Origin: Acidobacteria bacterium UBA823
GTDB taxonomy: Bacteria > Acidobacteriota > Vicinamibacteria > Vicinamibacterales > UBA823
DNA: 64,000 nucleotides
Assembly (NCBI GenBank): GCA_002296225.1
Contig: DBHR01000116.1
Location: 28,123 to 92,122 of the forward strand
Direction: 5' to 3'
Positions 24,203-34,292 of this stretch are shown one piece after another. Below the pieces are notes generated by a model that saw only the letters and a list, made by a program, of their open reading frames with translations, was not told where the DNA came from and did no database searches. Each line of letters starts with the position of its first letter. The stretch's first letter is position 1. The translations under genes and the position numbers were made by a program.

Positions 24203-24988
24203 TTAGCGTTCGTCGGTGGCGGGGTGTCTAGCGAGTTGGATCAACATGCCAATACTCAAGGGTACGATCAGCACCGAAACGAACTGCGACGTCGACAGAG
24301 CGTCAAAGACCATCCCTCTAGGATCGCCGCGGTAGAACTCAGTAACGAAGCGCGAGATGCCGTATAGCAGAATGTATAGCCAGAACGTCCGGCCCGGAAA
24401 TCTCCGGCCGCGCTGCTCTGTGCCCAGCAGGATCAGCAAGATACTAAATTCGGCGAACGACTCGTATAGCTGCGTCGGATGGAGGTGGACGCCGAGCGGT
24501 GTACCCACGTTGGTTGCGGCGAACGCGTTCGTGAAGACGATGCCCCACGGCGCATCGGTGGGGCGGCCGTAGCAGCAACCCGCCATCAAGCAGCCGAGTC
24601 GACCGATGGCATGCCCCAGCGCAATGCCAGGGGCGAAGGCATCACAGGCCGTCCAGGTGGACATCCGGTGGCGTCGCAAGTACCACCAGGAGACCGGTAC
24701 GGCAAGGAGAAGCCCTCCGTAGAAGACTCCACCCGCTCGCACGAGCGATAACAGCCGACCCGCGCTCTGGGAGTAGTAGTCAAATTCTACGACGAACAGC
24801 ATCAGCTTGGCACCGAGCAGCGCCGAAATGATAATCAGGATTCCCAGGTCCATCACCCGGTTTGGGTCGAGCCCTCGCCTCGTAGAGCGCAATATAGCGA
24901 GCTTCAAGCCGACTAGGTAGGCGGTCGCGAGGAGGACGCCGTAGCTATAGATGGGGATTGGACCAAGCTCAAGAAGCGTCGGGTACAT
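24203..24988 (-). CDS. lgt: Prolipoprotein diacylglyceryl transferase
   Basis: Lgt moves diacylglycerol from phosphatidylglycerol to the lipobox Cys of prelipoproteins, the first step of lipoprotein maturation. From ATG 24988 it has 261 residues, about seven membrane helices, the signature GRLGCLMAGCCYG, and HPTQLYESFAEF plus ISRFVTEFYRGDPRG near the C-terminus. The frame is open 49 codons upstream, but that part runs inside lspA and has no Lgt similarity. Its start overlaps the end of lspA by 20 bases, so coupling is likely. Confidence 0.95.
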   Translation of the reverse strand: MYPTLLELGPIPIYSYGVLLATAYLVGLKLAILRSTRRGLDPNRVMDLGILIIISALLGAKLMLFVVEFDYYSQSAGRLLSLVRAGGVFYGGLLLAVPVSWWYLRRHRMSTWTACDAFAPGIALGHAIGRLGCLMAGCCYGRPTDAPWGIVFTNAFAATNVGTPLGVHLHPTQLYESFAEFSILLILLGTEQRGRRFPGRTFWLYILLYGISRFVTEFYRGDPRGMVFDALSTSQFVSVLIVPLSIGMLIQLARHPATDER

Positions 24989-25514
24989 CGTGGTGTCTCG
25001 TGTCGAGCGTATCGACGAGTAGGCAGCTCGCGCCGATCGTGATCGCCGAATCCGCGATATTGAATGCCCAGAAGTGACGCATACCCCAGTACACGTCGAC
25101 AAAATCGGTGACGTGGCCGATGGCGATGCGATCAATTAGGTTGCCGAAAGCTCCACCGACAATCAATGCCAAACCGACCTGCGCGGCAGTGCTGTGAGAG
25201 GTGGACCGTACGGCGTAGACCCCCAGGGTGACCAGCGCTAGCAGGGCCACTCCCGTCATGACCACCGGCTTAAACGGAAAGTTTGCCGCGTTGAGGATAC
25301 CGAATGCCGCGCCCGTGTTCTGGACGTGAGTAAGGTTTACGAAGCCCGGGATTAGGCTGATGCTGTCGTGAGGCGATACGAACTCTCGGACGAACGCCTT
25401 GCTGAGCTGGTCTGCGCCGACGATGCTGCCCACCACGATGAACGTTGAACGTCGTATGTGGCCGAGCCACGATGTGCCCACGGATGGTTCGATTGGGACA
25501 GGCGTCATCGTCAT
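24969..25514 (-). CDS. lspA: Signal peptidase II (lipoprotein)
   Basis: This aspartyl protease of the inner membrane cleaves prolipoprotein signal peptides after Lgt. Four membrane helices in 181 residues, with family blocks DQLSKAFV, NTGAAFGIL, GGAFGNLIDRI and the two catalytic Asp in VTDFVDVYW and FNIADSAITIG. It lies between ileS (15 bases upstream) and lgt. The ileS-lspA neighbourhood is widely conserved. Confidence 0.96.
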   Translation of the reverse strand: MTMTPVPIEPSVGTSWLGHIRRSTFIVVGSIVGADQLSKAFVREFVSPHDSISLIPGFVNLTHVQNTGAAFGILNAANFPFKPVVMTGVALLALVTLGVYAVRSTSHSTAAQVGLALIVGGAFGNLIDRIAIGHVTDFVDVYWGMRHFWAFNIADSAITIGASCLLVDTLDTRHHDVPDAS

Positions 25515-25529
25515 GTCGTGGTCATGTCG

Positions 25530-28355
25530 TTAGGTGCAATGGCCGTTCGCCAGGCCCACCATCTCGACGCAGCGACCGCAGATAGGGCCTTCGCGATTTG
25601 GCTGGTTGGCCACCGAAGGCACGTAGCGCCAGCAACGCTCGCATTTGATTCCGTCGGCACGGTCGACCTCAATCGCGAGCATCTCACCCGCGACCGGCCC
25701 GTCAGCCGTAGGTGGCGCTTGCCCGGACTCGACTTGCGTCTGCGCGATGAACAGGGTCGGCAGCTCATCCCGATACCGTTCGAGCAGATTGAGCGTATCA
25801 CCCCTTGCCTGAAGTCGAACGCACGCTTCAAGGGAGGTGCCGACCGTCTTTTTCTTGCGCAGAACTTCGATCCTGGCGTTTACCGCTTCGCGAATCTTGA
25901 TCAGACGCTCCCAGCGTTGCACGAGCTCGGCGTCGATGAGCTCGTCGAGCCCGGACGGAAAGTCGGCAAGATGTACAGAGATGTCGCGGGAGCCGGGTAG
26001 CACCTTCCAGACTTCGTCGGCCGTGACGGGCAATATCGGGGCGATCAATCGCGCCAAGCCATCGGCCATCCGGAAGATTGCAGTTTGGGCGGACCGGCGG
26101 GCAGGGTGTGCCGCTGCGAACGTGTACAGACGGTCCTTCGCGACGTCGATATAAAGCGCGCTCAGGTCGACAGTCAGAAATCCGTTGAGTGTATGAAAGA
26201 TCGTCTGAAAATCGTACCCGTTGTAGGCCGAAACGACCCGCTTGGCCATGTCGGCATAGCGCGCGAGCTCAAACCGGTCGAACTCTTCCAGTCGGTTGGT
26301 TGGCACAGTGTCCGACTCTGGATGGAAGTCATGCAGGTTAGCTACGAGAATCCGTAGCGTGTTGCGGATCTTGCGGTAAGCTTCGACGACTCGCGCGAGA
26401 ATTTCCTTTCCAATTCTCACGTCTTCCCGATAGTCGACCATCGAGACCCACAGTCGTAGGATCTCCGCTCCGCTTTCTTCGATGATGGCCTGTGGAGCGA
26501 TGTCGTTGCCCAGAGACTTCGACATTTTACGGCCTGCTTCATCGACGACGAATCCATGTGTAATCACCTGACGGTACGGTGCCTGGCCCCGCGTACCCAG
26601 TCCGACTAGGAGTGAACTGTGAAACCAGCCTCGGTACTGGTCGCTTCCCTCAAGGTAGATCTCGGCCGGCCACCCGAGCTGCCGGTCGTCGAGGACGGCC
26701 TCATGACTCGAGCCAGAGTCAAACCAGACATCCAGAATGTCTCGCTCACGTTCGAAGTCCGCGCCGCCGCATTTGGCACATGTTTGCTCTGGCGGAACGA
26801 ATTCTGACAAGTCGCGTTCATACCAGGCATCAGCACCATGGGTTTCGAATACTTTGGCGGCGCGATCGGTCAGCGCCTTTGTCAGTACGGCTTCACCGCA
26901 CTTCGTACAATAGACGGCAGGAATCGGTACCCCCCAGGATCGCTGACGGGAGATGCACCAGTCGGGGCGGTATGCCAGCATGTTGTGGATCCGCTCTTGA
27001 CCCCAAGTAGGAAACCACTGGACCTCTTGGATAGCGTCCAGTGCGCGTTGTCGGAGTTCTACCGTCTCCATCCCGATGAACCACTGGGATGTTGCCAGGA
27101 AGATGACGGGGTGTCGGCAGCGCCAGCAATGAGGATAGCTGTGTTCCAGTTGAGATCGGTGCCATAACCTTCCGGAGTCGGCCAGAGCGTCTTCGATCTT
27201 CGGGTTTGCGTCGAAGACACGCATACCGGCGAACGTCTCAACCGTATCGTCGAATTGTCCACCGGAGTCGACCGGGGCGTACGTTTCGAGACCATACTTC
27301 ACCCCGGTGGTGAAGTCGTCGGCGCCGTGACCCGGCGCCGTGTGTACGATTCCCGTTCCTTGCTCTAGCGTCACGTAATTCCCTAGAACCCCGACCGATG
27401 GTCGGTCATAGAGCGGATGCTGGAAACTGAGACCCTCGAGCTCACACCCTTTTACGACGGCGAGACGGTCGGTCAGGTGTCGCCCGATGTCGGTCGCTAT
27501 GCGATCCGATATCGCATCGGCGACGATGACCGTGTTACAGGTGCTGTTGGCATCAGTGGAGTAGAAGCCGTAGTCGAGGTCGGGATGAAATGCGACCGCC
27601 AGATTCGACGGGATGGTCCAGGGCGTTGTCGTCCAGATGAGGGCAGATACAGAGCGCCCTGCAAGGGCCGGCAGTTTGGCGGCGAGTTCCGCAGCGGCCT
27701 CCTGCGCCATCGGGAACTCCACGTAGATCGACGGCGAGGTATGCAGCTCATATTCGACTTCGGCTTCTGCTAGTGCGGTCTGGCAGTGGGTACACCAGTG
27801 GACCGGCTTCTTGCCTCGGTAGACCATGTCCTGCTCAACGAATCTACCCAGCGCTCGGACGATCGCGGCCTGGTAGCGAAAGGCCATCGTCAAGTAGGGT
27901 TTCGACCACGCTCCGAGGACGCCGAGGCGCCTAAAGTCCTCACGTTGCACGTCGACGTACGTCTCAGCGTAAACGCGACACGCCCGTCGGAGCTCGGAGG
28001 TAGTCATGTCGTGTTTCTTGGGGCCTAGCTCTCGCTCCACCATGAGTTCAATCGGGAGTCCGTGACAATCCCAGCCGGGCACGTAGGGGCTGTCGAACCC
28101 GGCCATCGTTTTTGCCCGTACGACGAAGTCCTTTAGAATCTTGTTAAGGGCCGTGCCGATGTGGATGCGGCCATTAGCGTACGGTGGGCCGTCATGTAGC
28201 ACGCATTTCGGCGCGCCAGTGCGGCGTGCCCGGATTCGTTCATAGAGTCCTATTTCGTCCCAGCGTGAAATGGCTCCGGGCTCGGCCTTCTGCAGGCTCG
28301 CTTTCATCGGGAACTCGGTCCGCGGGAGGTTGAGAGTAGACTTCCAGTTGGCCAT
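25530..28355 (-). CDS. ileS: Isoleucyl-tRNA synthetase
   Basis: Class I synthetase charging tRNA-Ile. 941 residues from ATG 28355, where the family N-terminus MANWKSTLNLPRTEFPMKA begins; the frame is open 127 codons further up without similarity. The HIGH motif reads PPYANGRIHIGTALN, KMSKS reads GRKMSKSLGN, the editing domain lies between them (about 190-400), and a C-terminal zinc finger is complete (CERCWRYVP, CGRCVEMV). It is the bacterial-type enzyme. It heads the minus-strand ileS-lspA-lgt-rluD series. No T-box was recognised in the 130-base leader. Confidence 0.97.
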   Translation of the reverse strand: MANWKSTLNLPRTEFPMKASLQKAEPGAISRWDEIGLYERIRARRTGAPKCVLHDGPPYANGRIHIGTALNKILKDFVVRAKTMAGFDSPYVPGWDCHGLPIELMVERELGPKKHDMTTSELRRACRVYAETYVDVQREDFRRLGVLGAWSKPYLTMAFRYQAAIVRALGRFVEQDMVYRGKKPVHWCTHCQTALAEAEVEYELHTSPSIYVEFPMAQEAAAELAAKLPALAGRSVSALIWTTTPWTIPSNLAVAFHPDLDYGFYSTDANSTCNTVIVADAISDRIATDIGRHLTDRLAVVKGCELEGLSFQHPLYDRPSVGVLGNYVTLEQGTGIVHTAPGHGADDFTTGVKYGLETYAPVDSGGQFDDTVETFAGMRVFDANPKIEDALADSGRLWHRSQLEHSYPHCWRCRHPVIFLATSQWFIGMETVELRQRALDAIQEVQWFPTWGQERIHNMLAYRPDWCISRQRSWGVPIPAVYCTKCGEAVLTKALTDRAAKVFETHGADAWYERDLSEFVPPEQTCAKCGGADFERERDILDVWFDSGSSHEAVLDDRQLGWPAEIYLEGSDQYRGWFHSSLLVGLGTRGQAPYRQVITHGFVVDEAGRKMSKSLGNDIAPQAIIEESGAEILRLWVSMVDYREDVRIGKEILARVVEAYRKIRNTLRILVANLHDFHPESDTVPTNRLEEFDRFELARYADMAKRVVSAYNGYDFQTIFHTLNGFLTVDLSALYIDVAKDRLYTFAAAHPARRSAQTAIFRMADGLARLIAPILPVTADEVWKVLPGSRDISVHLADFPSGLDELIDAELVQRWERLIKIREAVNARIEVLRKKKTVGTSLEACVRLQARGDTLNLLERYRDELPTLFIAQTQVESGQAPPTADGPVAGEMLAIEVDRADGIKCERCWRYVPSVANQPNREGPICGRCVEMVGLANGHCT

Positions 28356-28500
28356 GAGGCGTTGTCTGCTACTTGGGTTCGGTTCGTGCTGCCGCAAGAA
28401 GTGGCTGGCGGATGCGCCGCACACTTGAGGATTGTAGTGCAATTCAACGACCCGACACCGGACCGATGTCTGGTCAAGAGCGGATTTGTGTGATCGCTTC

Positions 28501-29856
28501 ATGATCTCTATGCGTGATAAGGCACCCGTGCCGACCGTCCGCTCAACGGTGCTCGATAACGGACTGACCGTGCTGGTACAGGAGCAACATGCTGCGCCAC
28601 TGGCCTCGGTCTGGTGCTGGTATCGCGTTGGTTCGAAGGACGAACTCCCCGGTTCGACCGGCATCTCGCACTGGGTGGAGCATATGAATTTCAAGGGAAC
28701 GACCAACATCCCTCGAGACCAGGTCAAAGGGATCATCGAGCGGCACGGTGGGTCTTGGAACGGCTACACGTGGATCGACCAAACCACCTACATGGAGACC
28801 GCAGCTAGTCATGCCCTAGACCGCATGCTCTTCATCGAATCGGAACGGATGTCGAACTGCCTGTACGAACCGGCTGAGTGTGAGTCGGAGCGTACCGTGA
28901 TCATTTCTGAACTCCAGGGTGGTGAAAATGATCCCGAGCAATTGCTGGATGTTGAGGTCACGGCGACGGCGTTCAAGGCGCATCCGTATCGGCATCCGAC
29001 TATCGGCTGGATCGGCGATCTGCAAAGGATGAGCCGGGACGATCTCTATACCTACTACAAACGTTTCTATGTGCCGAACAACGCCACGCTCGTCATCGTG
29101 GGCGACATACTGGCGGACGACGCGTTCCGCCTGGCCGAGCAGCGATTTGGGGCGATTCCAAGCGTGTCACTTGGCGATCGGACGCGGACGCAAGAACCAG
29201 TCCAGACGGGTGAGCGCCGCCTGACGCTTACGCGAGAGGGCTCCATGGCGTATTGCAAGATGGCATATCACGCGCCGGCCGTCGATGATTCTGACTTCGC
29301 GCCGATGCTGTTGCTCGATGCCGTTCTAACGGGTGCGAAAGGTGTGAATCTCTGGTCGAGCTTTGAAGGACAAGCGCCGCAGCGCACCGCGCGCCTGTAT
29401 CGTGCGTTGGTTGACGGCGGCCTGGCCTCGAGTGTCGAAGGGACGCTGCTGCCGACACAAGATCCGTTCCTCTACACGGTGTCGGTGGAGGCCACGGCTG
29501 GTACGGCCCTCTCGTCAGTCGAGGCAGAGGCGCTTAGCGTGCTCGATCGCATACGAACGGACGGAGTCACCGAAACCGAGTTGGAGCGGGCTAAACGGCA
29601 ATTCCGGGCGCGGTTGGTTTTTGAGACCGACAGCGTCACCAATATCGCCCACCAACTTGGCTATTTCACCACGGTGGCCACCCTTGACCTCTATCACGAC
29701 CTACCTCGACGGGTCGCAGTGGCGACGGTTGAGCAGGTAGGTGAAGTTGCACGCCGTTATCTCGTGCCAAGCAACCGGACGATTGGGTGGTTCCAACCCT
29801 TGAATCATGAGGGCGAGCATTCGCCGCTCGTGGTTTCGGGGTTAAGGCGAAGATAA
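28501..29856 (+). CDS. M16 family zinc metallopeptidase, catalytic subunit
   Basis: About 451 residues of a two-domain M16B peptidase (mitochondrial processing peptidase/PqqL type). The inverted zinc motif HxxEH is intact (HWVEHMNFKGT, about residue 57), and the distal Glu ligand lies in SERTVIISELQGGEND. No signal peptide is evident. Starts at 28486 (TTG), 28501 and 28510 (ATG) are all possible; I chose the first ATG. The next gene encodes the non-catalytic partner, 3 bases downstream. Such pairs form heterodimers that degrade peptides; the substrate is unknown. Confidence 0.9.
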   Translation: MISMRDKAPVPTVRSTVLDNGLTVLVQEQHAAPLASVWCWYRVGSKDELPGSTGISHWVEHMNFKGTTNIPRDQVKGIIERHGGSWNGYTWIDQTTYMETAASHALDRMLFIESERMSNCLYEPAECESERTVIISELQGGENDPEQLLDVEVTATAFKAHPYRHPTIGWIGDLQRMSRDDLYTYYKRFYVPNNATLVIVGDILADDAFRLAEQRFGAIPSVSLGDRTRTQEPVQTGERRLTLTREGSMAYCKMAYHAPAVDDSDFAPMLLLDAVLTGAKGVNLWSSFEGQAPQRTARLYRALVDGGLASSVEGTLLPTQDPFLYTVSVEATAGTALSSVEAEALSVLDRIRTDGVTETELERAKRQFRARLVFETDSVTNIAHQLGYFTTVATLDLYHDLPRRVAVATVEQVGEVARRYLVPSNRTIGWFQPLNHEGEHSPLVVSGLRRR

Positions 29857-29858
29857 CC

Positions 29859-31145
29859 ATGTCGAAAAACGGGCTAACACCGGTCCGTACGGCGCTGCCT
29901 AACGGCGTCGTTGTGCTGGTGCAGTCCACCAAGACCCAGCCGGCGGTAGCGATCAACTTTGCGATGGTGTCCGGTAGTGTCTGCGACTCGGCGGATCACA
30001 TCGGGATAGCGAATTTCGTTGCGCACGTCATCGACCGAGGTACATCCTCCCGCTCTGCGGAGGCTCTGGCCGAGGCGTTCGACAACCGAGGTCTCTCGTT
30101 CGCCGTGCGGGCGTCGAGACACCGCATGATTCTGGCGTGCAACTGTCTCACCGATGACTTTGAGATGGTCTTGGAACTGGTCGCCGATATCGCGCAACAT
30201 CCGAGTTTTCCAGACCGAGAAGTTGGCAAGCGTCGAGTCGAGATCGAAACGGCCATCCGACGCGACGCGGACAGTTCAGCCGAGGCAGCCGACGATCTTG
30301 TTAGGGCGCTGATCTATGGGGAGTTGCATCCGTACGGGCGACGCGTCAGCGGCACGTTGGACTCGCTTGGTCGAATCGATCGAACAGCGCTCATCGACTT
30401 CCATCGAATCCGATGTGTGCCGAAGGGTGCGACGCTGACCATTGCCGGGGACGTCAACCCTTCGGCTGTGACCGATACCGTGAGTCGCCTGTTTGGTGAC
30501 TGGTCGGCGGATCCGCCAGTGCCTGTGTCGTTGCCGCCCGTGCCCGAGGCCAACGGCCGCCGACGTGCTGTCCGGCAGCTGCCCGGAAAGGTGCAGGCCG
30601 ACATCGCCTACGGGTTTACTGGGGTTGCCAGATCCGACCCTCGGTACCATGGCTTCAGGATCATGAACAACGTGCTGGGGCAGTTTGGGCTTGGTGGTCG
30701 TTTGGGCAACACGATCCGCGAGCGTCAGGGGATGGCGTACTACGTCTTCAGCGGGCTTGAGGCGAACATCGGTCCAGGTCCGCTGATCGTCCGCGCAGGC
30801 GTCAGCCCCGCCAATGTAGACCGAGCGATCGCCTCGATTGACGACGAGGTCGGTAAGATGGGTGCTGATGGAGTGACCGACCAAGAATTGACCGACGCCA
30901 AGCAGTTTTTGGTCGGCTCGATCCCGCGGATGCTCGAGACGAACGCGATGATCGCGACATTCCTACAGAACTCGGAACAGTTTGACCTGGGCATGGACTA
31001 CGACGCGCGGCTCCCCGGATTGTTCGAGGCCGTCACGCTCGACGATGTTTGCGACGCTGCCGAAAGTCTCTTGGCGCCTGACCGTGCTTCAATTGCCATT
31101 GCCGGCCCAATCGACGAGGATGTTGAAGGCGCTGTCTCCCCATGA
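29859..31145 (+). CDS. M16 family peptidase-like protein, non-catalytic subunit
   Basis: 428 residues of M16 fold. At the zinc-binding position the sequence is NFVAHVIDRGT, so the first His and the Glu of HxxEH are gone and catalysis is not expected. The C-terminal half keeps GLGGRLGNTIRERQGMAYYV, the Arg/Tyr region that in paired M16B enzymes contributes to the partner's active site. It follows the catalytic subunit by 2 bases, and its stop overlaps the acetyltransferase start (ATGA). The arrangement matches known active/inactive M16B heterodimers. Confidence 0.9.
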   Translation: MSKNGLTPVRTALPNGVVVLVQSTKTQPAVAINFAMVSGSVCDSADHIGIANFVAHVIDRGTSSRSAEALAEAFDNRGLSFAVRASRHRMILACNCLTDDFEMVLELVADIAQHPSFPDREVGKRRVEIETAIRRDADSSAEAADDLVRALIYGELHPYGRRVSGTLDSLGRIDRTALIDFHRIRCVPKGATLTIAGDVNPSAVTDTVSRLFGDWSADPPVPVSLPPVPEANGRRRAVRQLPGKVQADIAYGFTGVARSDPRYHGFRIMNNVLGQFGLGGRLGNTIRERQGMAYYVFSGLEANIGPGPLIVRAGVSPANVDRAIASIDDEVGKMGADGVTDQELTDAKQFLVGSIPRMLETNAMIATFLQNSEQFDLGMDYDARLPGLFEAVTLDDVCDAAESLLAPDRASIAIAGPIDEDVEGAVSP

Positions 31146-31972
31146 TGCTGAGCCGATCCCTCCGGTTTCGCGATCTCCAGACGTTGGACGAACTGCGGCG
31201 TGTGGTTGAGCTCGAGAAAATTGTCTGGGAGTACACCGATGGGGAAGACGTAGTGCCGGTGCCGATTCTGGCGATAACCGTCAAGCGTGGAGGGATTCTG
31301 ATAGGCGCGTTCGATGGGTCTGACGCGATCGTGGGATTTGTCTATTCCTTGCCGGGACTGAAGTCCGGCTGTTTGATTCAGTGGTCGCATATGCTCGGCG
31401 TGGTCGCCGCCTACCGCAACGCCGGCCTTGGCCGATCACTCAAGCTCGAGCAGCGGCAGCGCGCGCTCGCGATGGGCATCGAAGTCATCGAGTGGACGTT
31501 CGATCCAATGCAGGCGCTGAATGCGCACCTCAACCTGACGAAGCTGGGCGCTGTTGTAGTCGAGTACGAGAAAAATATTTACGGTGAATCCAGCAGCCCG
31601 CTCCACCGCGGCACCCCGACGGACCGTTTTGTAGCAGTGTGGAACTTGAAATCGTCACGCGTAGCGGCGCGGCTCGCTGGGGGCCCCGGCGACGTGCCCC
31701 AGCTTGGTGAAATACCGTTGATAAACGAGACCCGTGTTGCTAACTCTTGGCTGACCTGCGGGGCATGGAACTCGAAGCTTGAGGATGCTCGCCTGCGGGT
31801 TGAAATTCCGTTCGATTTTGGGAAGATGCAGCGCTCATCACCTGATGTGGCGAGCGACTGGCGGACGGCCAGCCGGGACATTTTTTTGACCTACATGGCC
31901 CGCGGCTATCGGGTGGTGGAGTTTGCCTTAGACCACACGGCCGGCCGTGGCTGGTATGTACTAGAGCGGTAA
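31142..31972 (+). CDS. GNAT-like acetyltransferase (COG3375 type)
   Basis: 276 residues. The first half is a GNAT fold: GAFDGSDAIVGFVYSLPG, then WSHMLGVVAAYRNAGLGRSL, which holds the acetyl-CoA pyrophosphate loop (RNAGLG), then EVIEWTFDPMQALNAHLNL. The second half (about 170-276) is the extra domain typical of the predicted acetyltransferases of COG3375. Acceptor unknown. It overlaps the preceding M16 gene by 4 bases, so the three genes form one operon. Confidence 0.8.
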   Translation: MMLSRSLRFRDLQTLDELRRVVELEKIVWEYTDGEDVVPVPILAITVKRGGILIGAFDGSDAIVGFVYSLPGLKSGCLIQWSHMLGVVAAYRNAGLGRSLKLEQRQRALAMGIEVIEWTFDPMQALNAHLNLTKLGAVVVEYEKNIYGESSSPLHRGTPTDRFVAVWNLKSSRVAARLAGGPGDVPQLGEIPLINETRVANSWLTCGAWNSKLEDARLRVEIPFDFGKMQRSSPDVASDWRTASRDIFLTYMARGYRVVEFALDHTAGRGWYVLER

Positions 31973-31993
31973 CAGCCTAGGGAGTTTCGATGC

Positions 31994-32338
31994 CTATCCT
32001 GGCGGCCACGCGAGTGTGCGTCCGCCGAGCAGGTGCAGGTGGATGTGAAAAACGGTCTGGCCCGCTTCACGATTGCAATTGAAGACCGTACGATATCCAG
32101 CCTCGGCGATACCGCGCTCCTTGGCAAGTGCCGCGGCGCGCCAGACCATCTCGCCGACGAGTCCGTGATCCTCAGGCGCGAGGTCGTTGAGGGTTGCCAC
32201 GTGTCGGCGCGGCACGATCAGGATGTGCGTCGGCGCCCGTGGGCTGATGTCCTCGAACGCCACGAGGCGATCATCCTCGTACAAGATTGTTGTTGGTAGT
32301 TTGCCTGCAACGATACGGCAGAACAGGCATTCGCTCAT
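31994..32338 (-). CDS. HIT family (HinT-like) purine nucleoside phosphoramidase
   Basis: 114 residues with the histidine triad HIHLHLLGG at the C-terminus and CLFCRIVAGKLPTTILYEDD at the N-terminus. HinT enzymes hydrolyse adenosine phosphoramidates and aminoacyl-adenylates. Its start overlaps the prmC stop by 4 bases, so it is the last gene of the moaE-moaD-prfA-prmC-HIT series. Confidence 0.94.
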   Translation of the reverse strand: MSECLFCRIVAGKLPTTILYEDDRLVAFEDISPRAPTHILIVPRRHVATLNDLAPEDHGLVGEMVWRAAALAKERGIAEAGYRTVFNCNREAGQTVFHIHLHLLGGRTLAWPPG

Positions 32339-33195
32339 CGGCTATCCCGGTATGCTGCCACTCCAATGCGAGGCAGCCCTTGTAAATCTCGGACGACTTT
32401 CGGGTCGGAGAGGCCGCTCATTGCAATGATCTGCCTAAATGCCGTTTCCTGATTGCATCCGAACTCCACTACGAGTAGGCCATCGTCAACGAGTGCCACG
32501 CCAGCCTCCGCCACGAGCGCGCGTAGCGGCACCGCGCCGTCGCTGCCGCCATTCAGTGCGAGGTGCGGCTCGTGATCTCGGATCTCAGGCTCTAGGTGTT
32601 GAATCGCGAGGGCCGAGACGTAGGGCGGGTTTGACACGATGAGGTCAACGGGCCCGGAGAATCCAGCCAACAGGCTGCCGTGTCGCCAATCGATATGTTC
32701 GGCGACGCCGTGGCGGGTGGCGTTCGCCCGCGCCACCTCCAGCGCTGCTTGAGAGGTGTCCGTGGCGATGACCGTCATGGCTGGCAGTTCGATGGCCAGC
32801 GCGACGGCGATACAGCCTGACCCGGTACCCACGTCAACGAGGGTGCCGCTTTTCGACCGGTCGGGTCTGAGGGTAAGGACAGTTTCGATAAGAAACTCTG
32901 TTTCGGGTCTGGGAATTAGGACGTCCGGTGTTACGCGGAATTCCAGTCCCCAAAATTCGCGTTGGCCCGTCAAGTGGGCCAATGGTTCTCGCTGCGCGCG
33001 GCGCGCGACCAAAGCTTCGTATCGCGCGTCGAATCTCCGATCGACGTCGCGGTGGCGTTCGGTGAAATAGGTTGCGCGGTCCCAACCGAGAAGGTGGCGG
33101 GCGAGTACTTCCGCGTCGAGTCCAGCTTCCCCGGGACGGATGCCAGACTCAATCAGACGTGCGCGTGCGGTGTACACCCTAGAGGAGATACTCAT
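32335..33195 (-). CDS. prmC: Release-factor glutamine methyltransferase
   Basis: PrmC methylates the Gln of the GGQ motif in RF1 and RF2. 286 residues: a helical N-terminal domain, then an AdoMet-binding fold with [16 protein letters not shown] (motif I, about residue 120) and the catalytic [11 protein letters not shown]. It overlaps prfA by 4 bases and the HIT gene by 4 bases. The prfA-prmC pairing supports the assignment. Confidence 0.96.
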   Translation of the reverse strand: MSISSRVYTARARLIESGIRPGEAGLDAEVLARHLLGWDRATYFTERHRDVDRRFDARYEALVARRAQREPLAHLTGQREFWGLEFRVTPDVLIPRPETEFLIETVLTLRPDRSKSGTLVDVGTGSGCIAVALAIELPAMTVIATDTSQAALEVARANATRHGVAEHIDWRHGSLLAGFSGPVDLIVSNPPYVSALAIQHLEPEIRDHEPHLALNGGSDGAVPLRALVAEAGVALVDDGLLVVEFGCNQETAFRQIIAMSGLSDPKVVRDLQGLPRIGVAAYRDSR

Positions 33196-34292
33196 GGTTC
33201 TGAGGATATCTCCTGGGCGTGTTTGAGTTTCTCGGACTGGAAGTGGGTCACGACCTGCTCGATTAACTCCGTTAGATTTCCGTTCAACACATCGGCAAGC
33301 CGATGCGTCGTGAAATTAATCCGATGATCCGTGATCCGGTTTTGCGGGAAGTTGTATGTGCGGATCTTTTCTGAGCGTTCTCCAGTGCCAACCTGAGTGC
33401 GACGATCTTGGGCGATGGCCTCTTGTTGTTTTTGCAGCTCAAGTTCGTAGAGCCTGGAGCGAAGCACTTTCATCGCCTTCGCTTTATTCTTGATCTGTGA
33501 CTTCTCGTCCTGCTGCGACACTACGATGCCAGTCGGCAGGTGTGTCACTCGCACGGCTGAGTAAGTTGTGTTGACACTTTGCCCGCCCGGGCCGCTCGAG
33601 CAGAACGTGTCGATACGCAGTTCCTTGGGATCGATTTGAATATCGACGTCCTCGGCTTCTGGAAGCACCGCGACGGTCGCTGTTGATGTGTGAATCCGGC
33701 CGCTAGTTTCGGTTGTGGGCACACGCTGCACGCGGTGCACGCCGCTTTCATACCTCAGCTGACTGTAGACGCGCTGTCCTTCAATGATCGCGATGACCTC
33801 CTTCAAGCCACCTACGCCAGTTTCGTTGATGGACATGACGTCGATGTGCCAGCCTTGGCTCTCGGCGAACCGGCTGTACATCCGGAAAAGATTAGCGCCG
33901 AAGATCCCGGCTTCGTCTCCGCCCGTTCCAGCTCGAATTTCCAAGATCACGTTTTTCTCATCGTTCGGGTCCTTGGGAACAAGGAGCGCTTTGATGTCGG
34001 CGAGCAAGGTTTCCTGACTTGAGCGCAGGAGGCGAAGCTCTTGCGCCGCCAGATCACGCATCTCGCCCTCGCCTGTGTCTACGAGTTCCTGTGCCTGACC
34101 GATTTCGGTCAACACACCCTTGTACTTACGAACTTTCTCGACAATCGGCTCAATGTCGGCGAGCGCCTTGGCGTGTTTGCGGTACTCCGCGGGATCAGAT
34201 TCACCGCTTAAATCGCTGATGCGCCGCATCAGTTCGTCGTACCGATCTTCGACCGCATTCAACTTGTCAAACATAGCCGGGTCCAGTGTCAC
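33192..34292 (-). CDS. prfA: Peptide chain release factor 1
   Basis: 366 residues recognising UAA and UAG. The tripeptide region [18 protein letters not shown] contains the PxT codon-recognition motif of RF1 (PTT here), and the peptidyl-hydrolysis loop is [17 protein letters not shown] with GGQ intact. The start is GTG at 34292, overlapping the moaD stop by 4 bases (GTGA); an ATG six codons later (34274) is the alternative. Confidence 0.97.
   Translation of the reverse strand: MTLDPAMFDKLNAVEDRYDELMRRISDLSGESDPAEYRKHAKALADIEPIVEKVRKYKGVLTEIGQAQELVDTGEGEMRDLAAQELRLLRSSQETLLADIKALLVPKDPNDEKNVILEIRAGTGGDEAGIFGANLFRMYSRFAESQGWHIDVMSINETGVGGLKEVIAIIEGQRVYSQLRYESGVHRVQRVPTTETSGRIHTSTATVAVLPEAEDVDIQIDPKELRIDTFCSSGPGGQSVNTTYSAVRVTHLPTGIVVSQQDEKSQIKNKAKAMKVLRSRLYELELQKQQEAIAQDRRTQVGTGERSEKIRTYNFPQNRITDHRINFTTHRLADVLNGNLTELIEQVVTHFQSEKLKHAQEISSEP

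Noticed and set aside
28356..28485. T-box leader for ileS
   Set aside because: No T-box sequence (TGGNACCGCG-type) or specifier hairpin can be seen.
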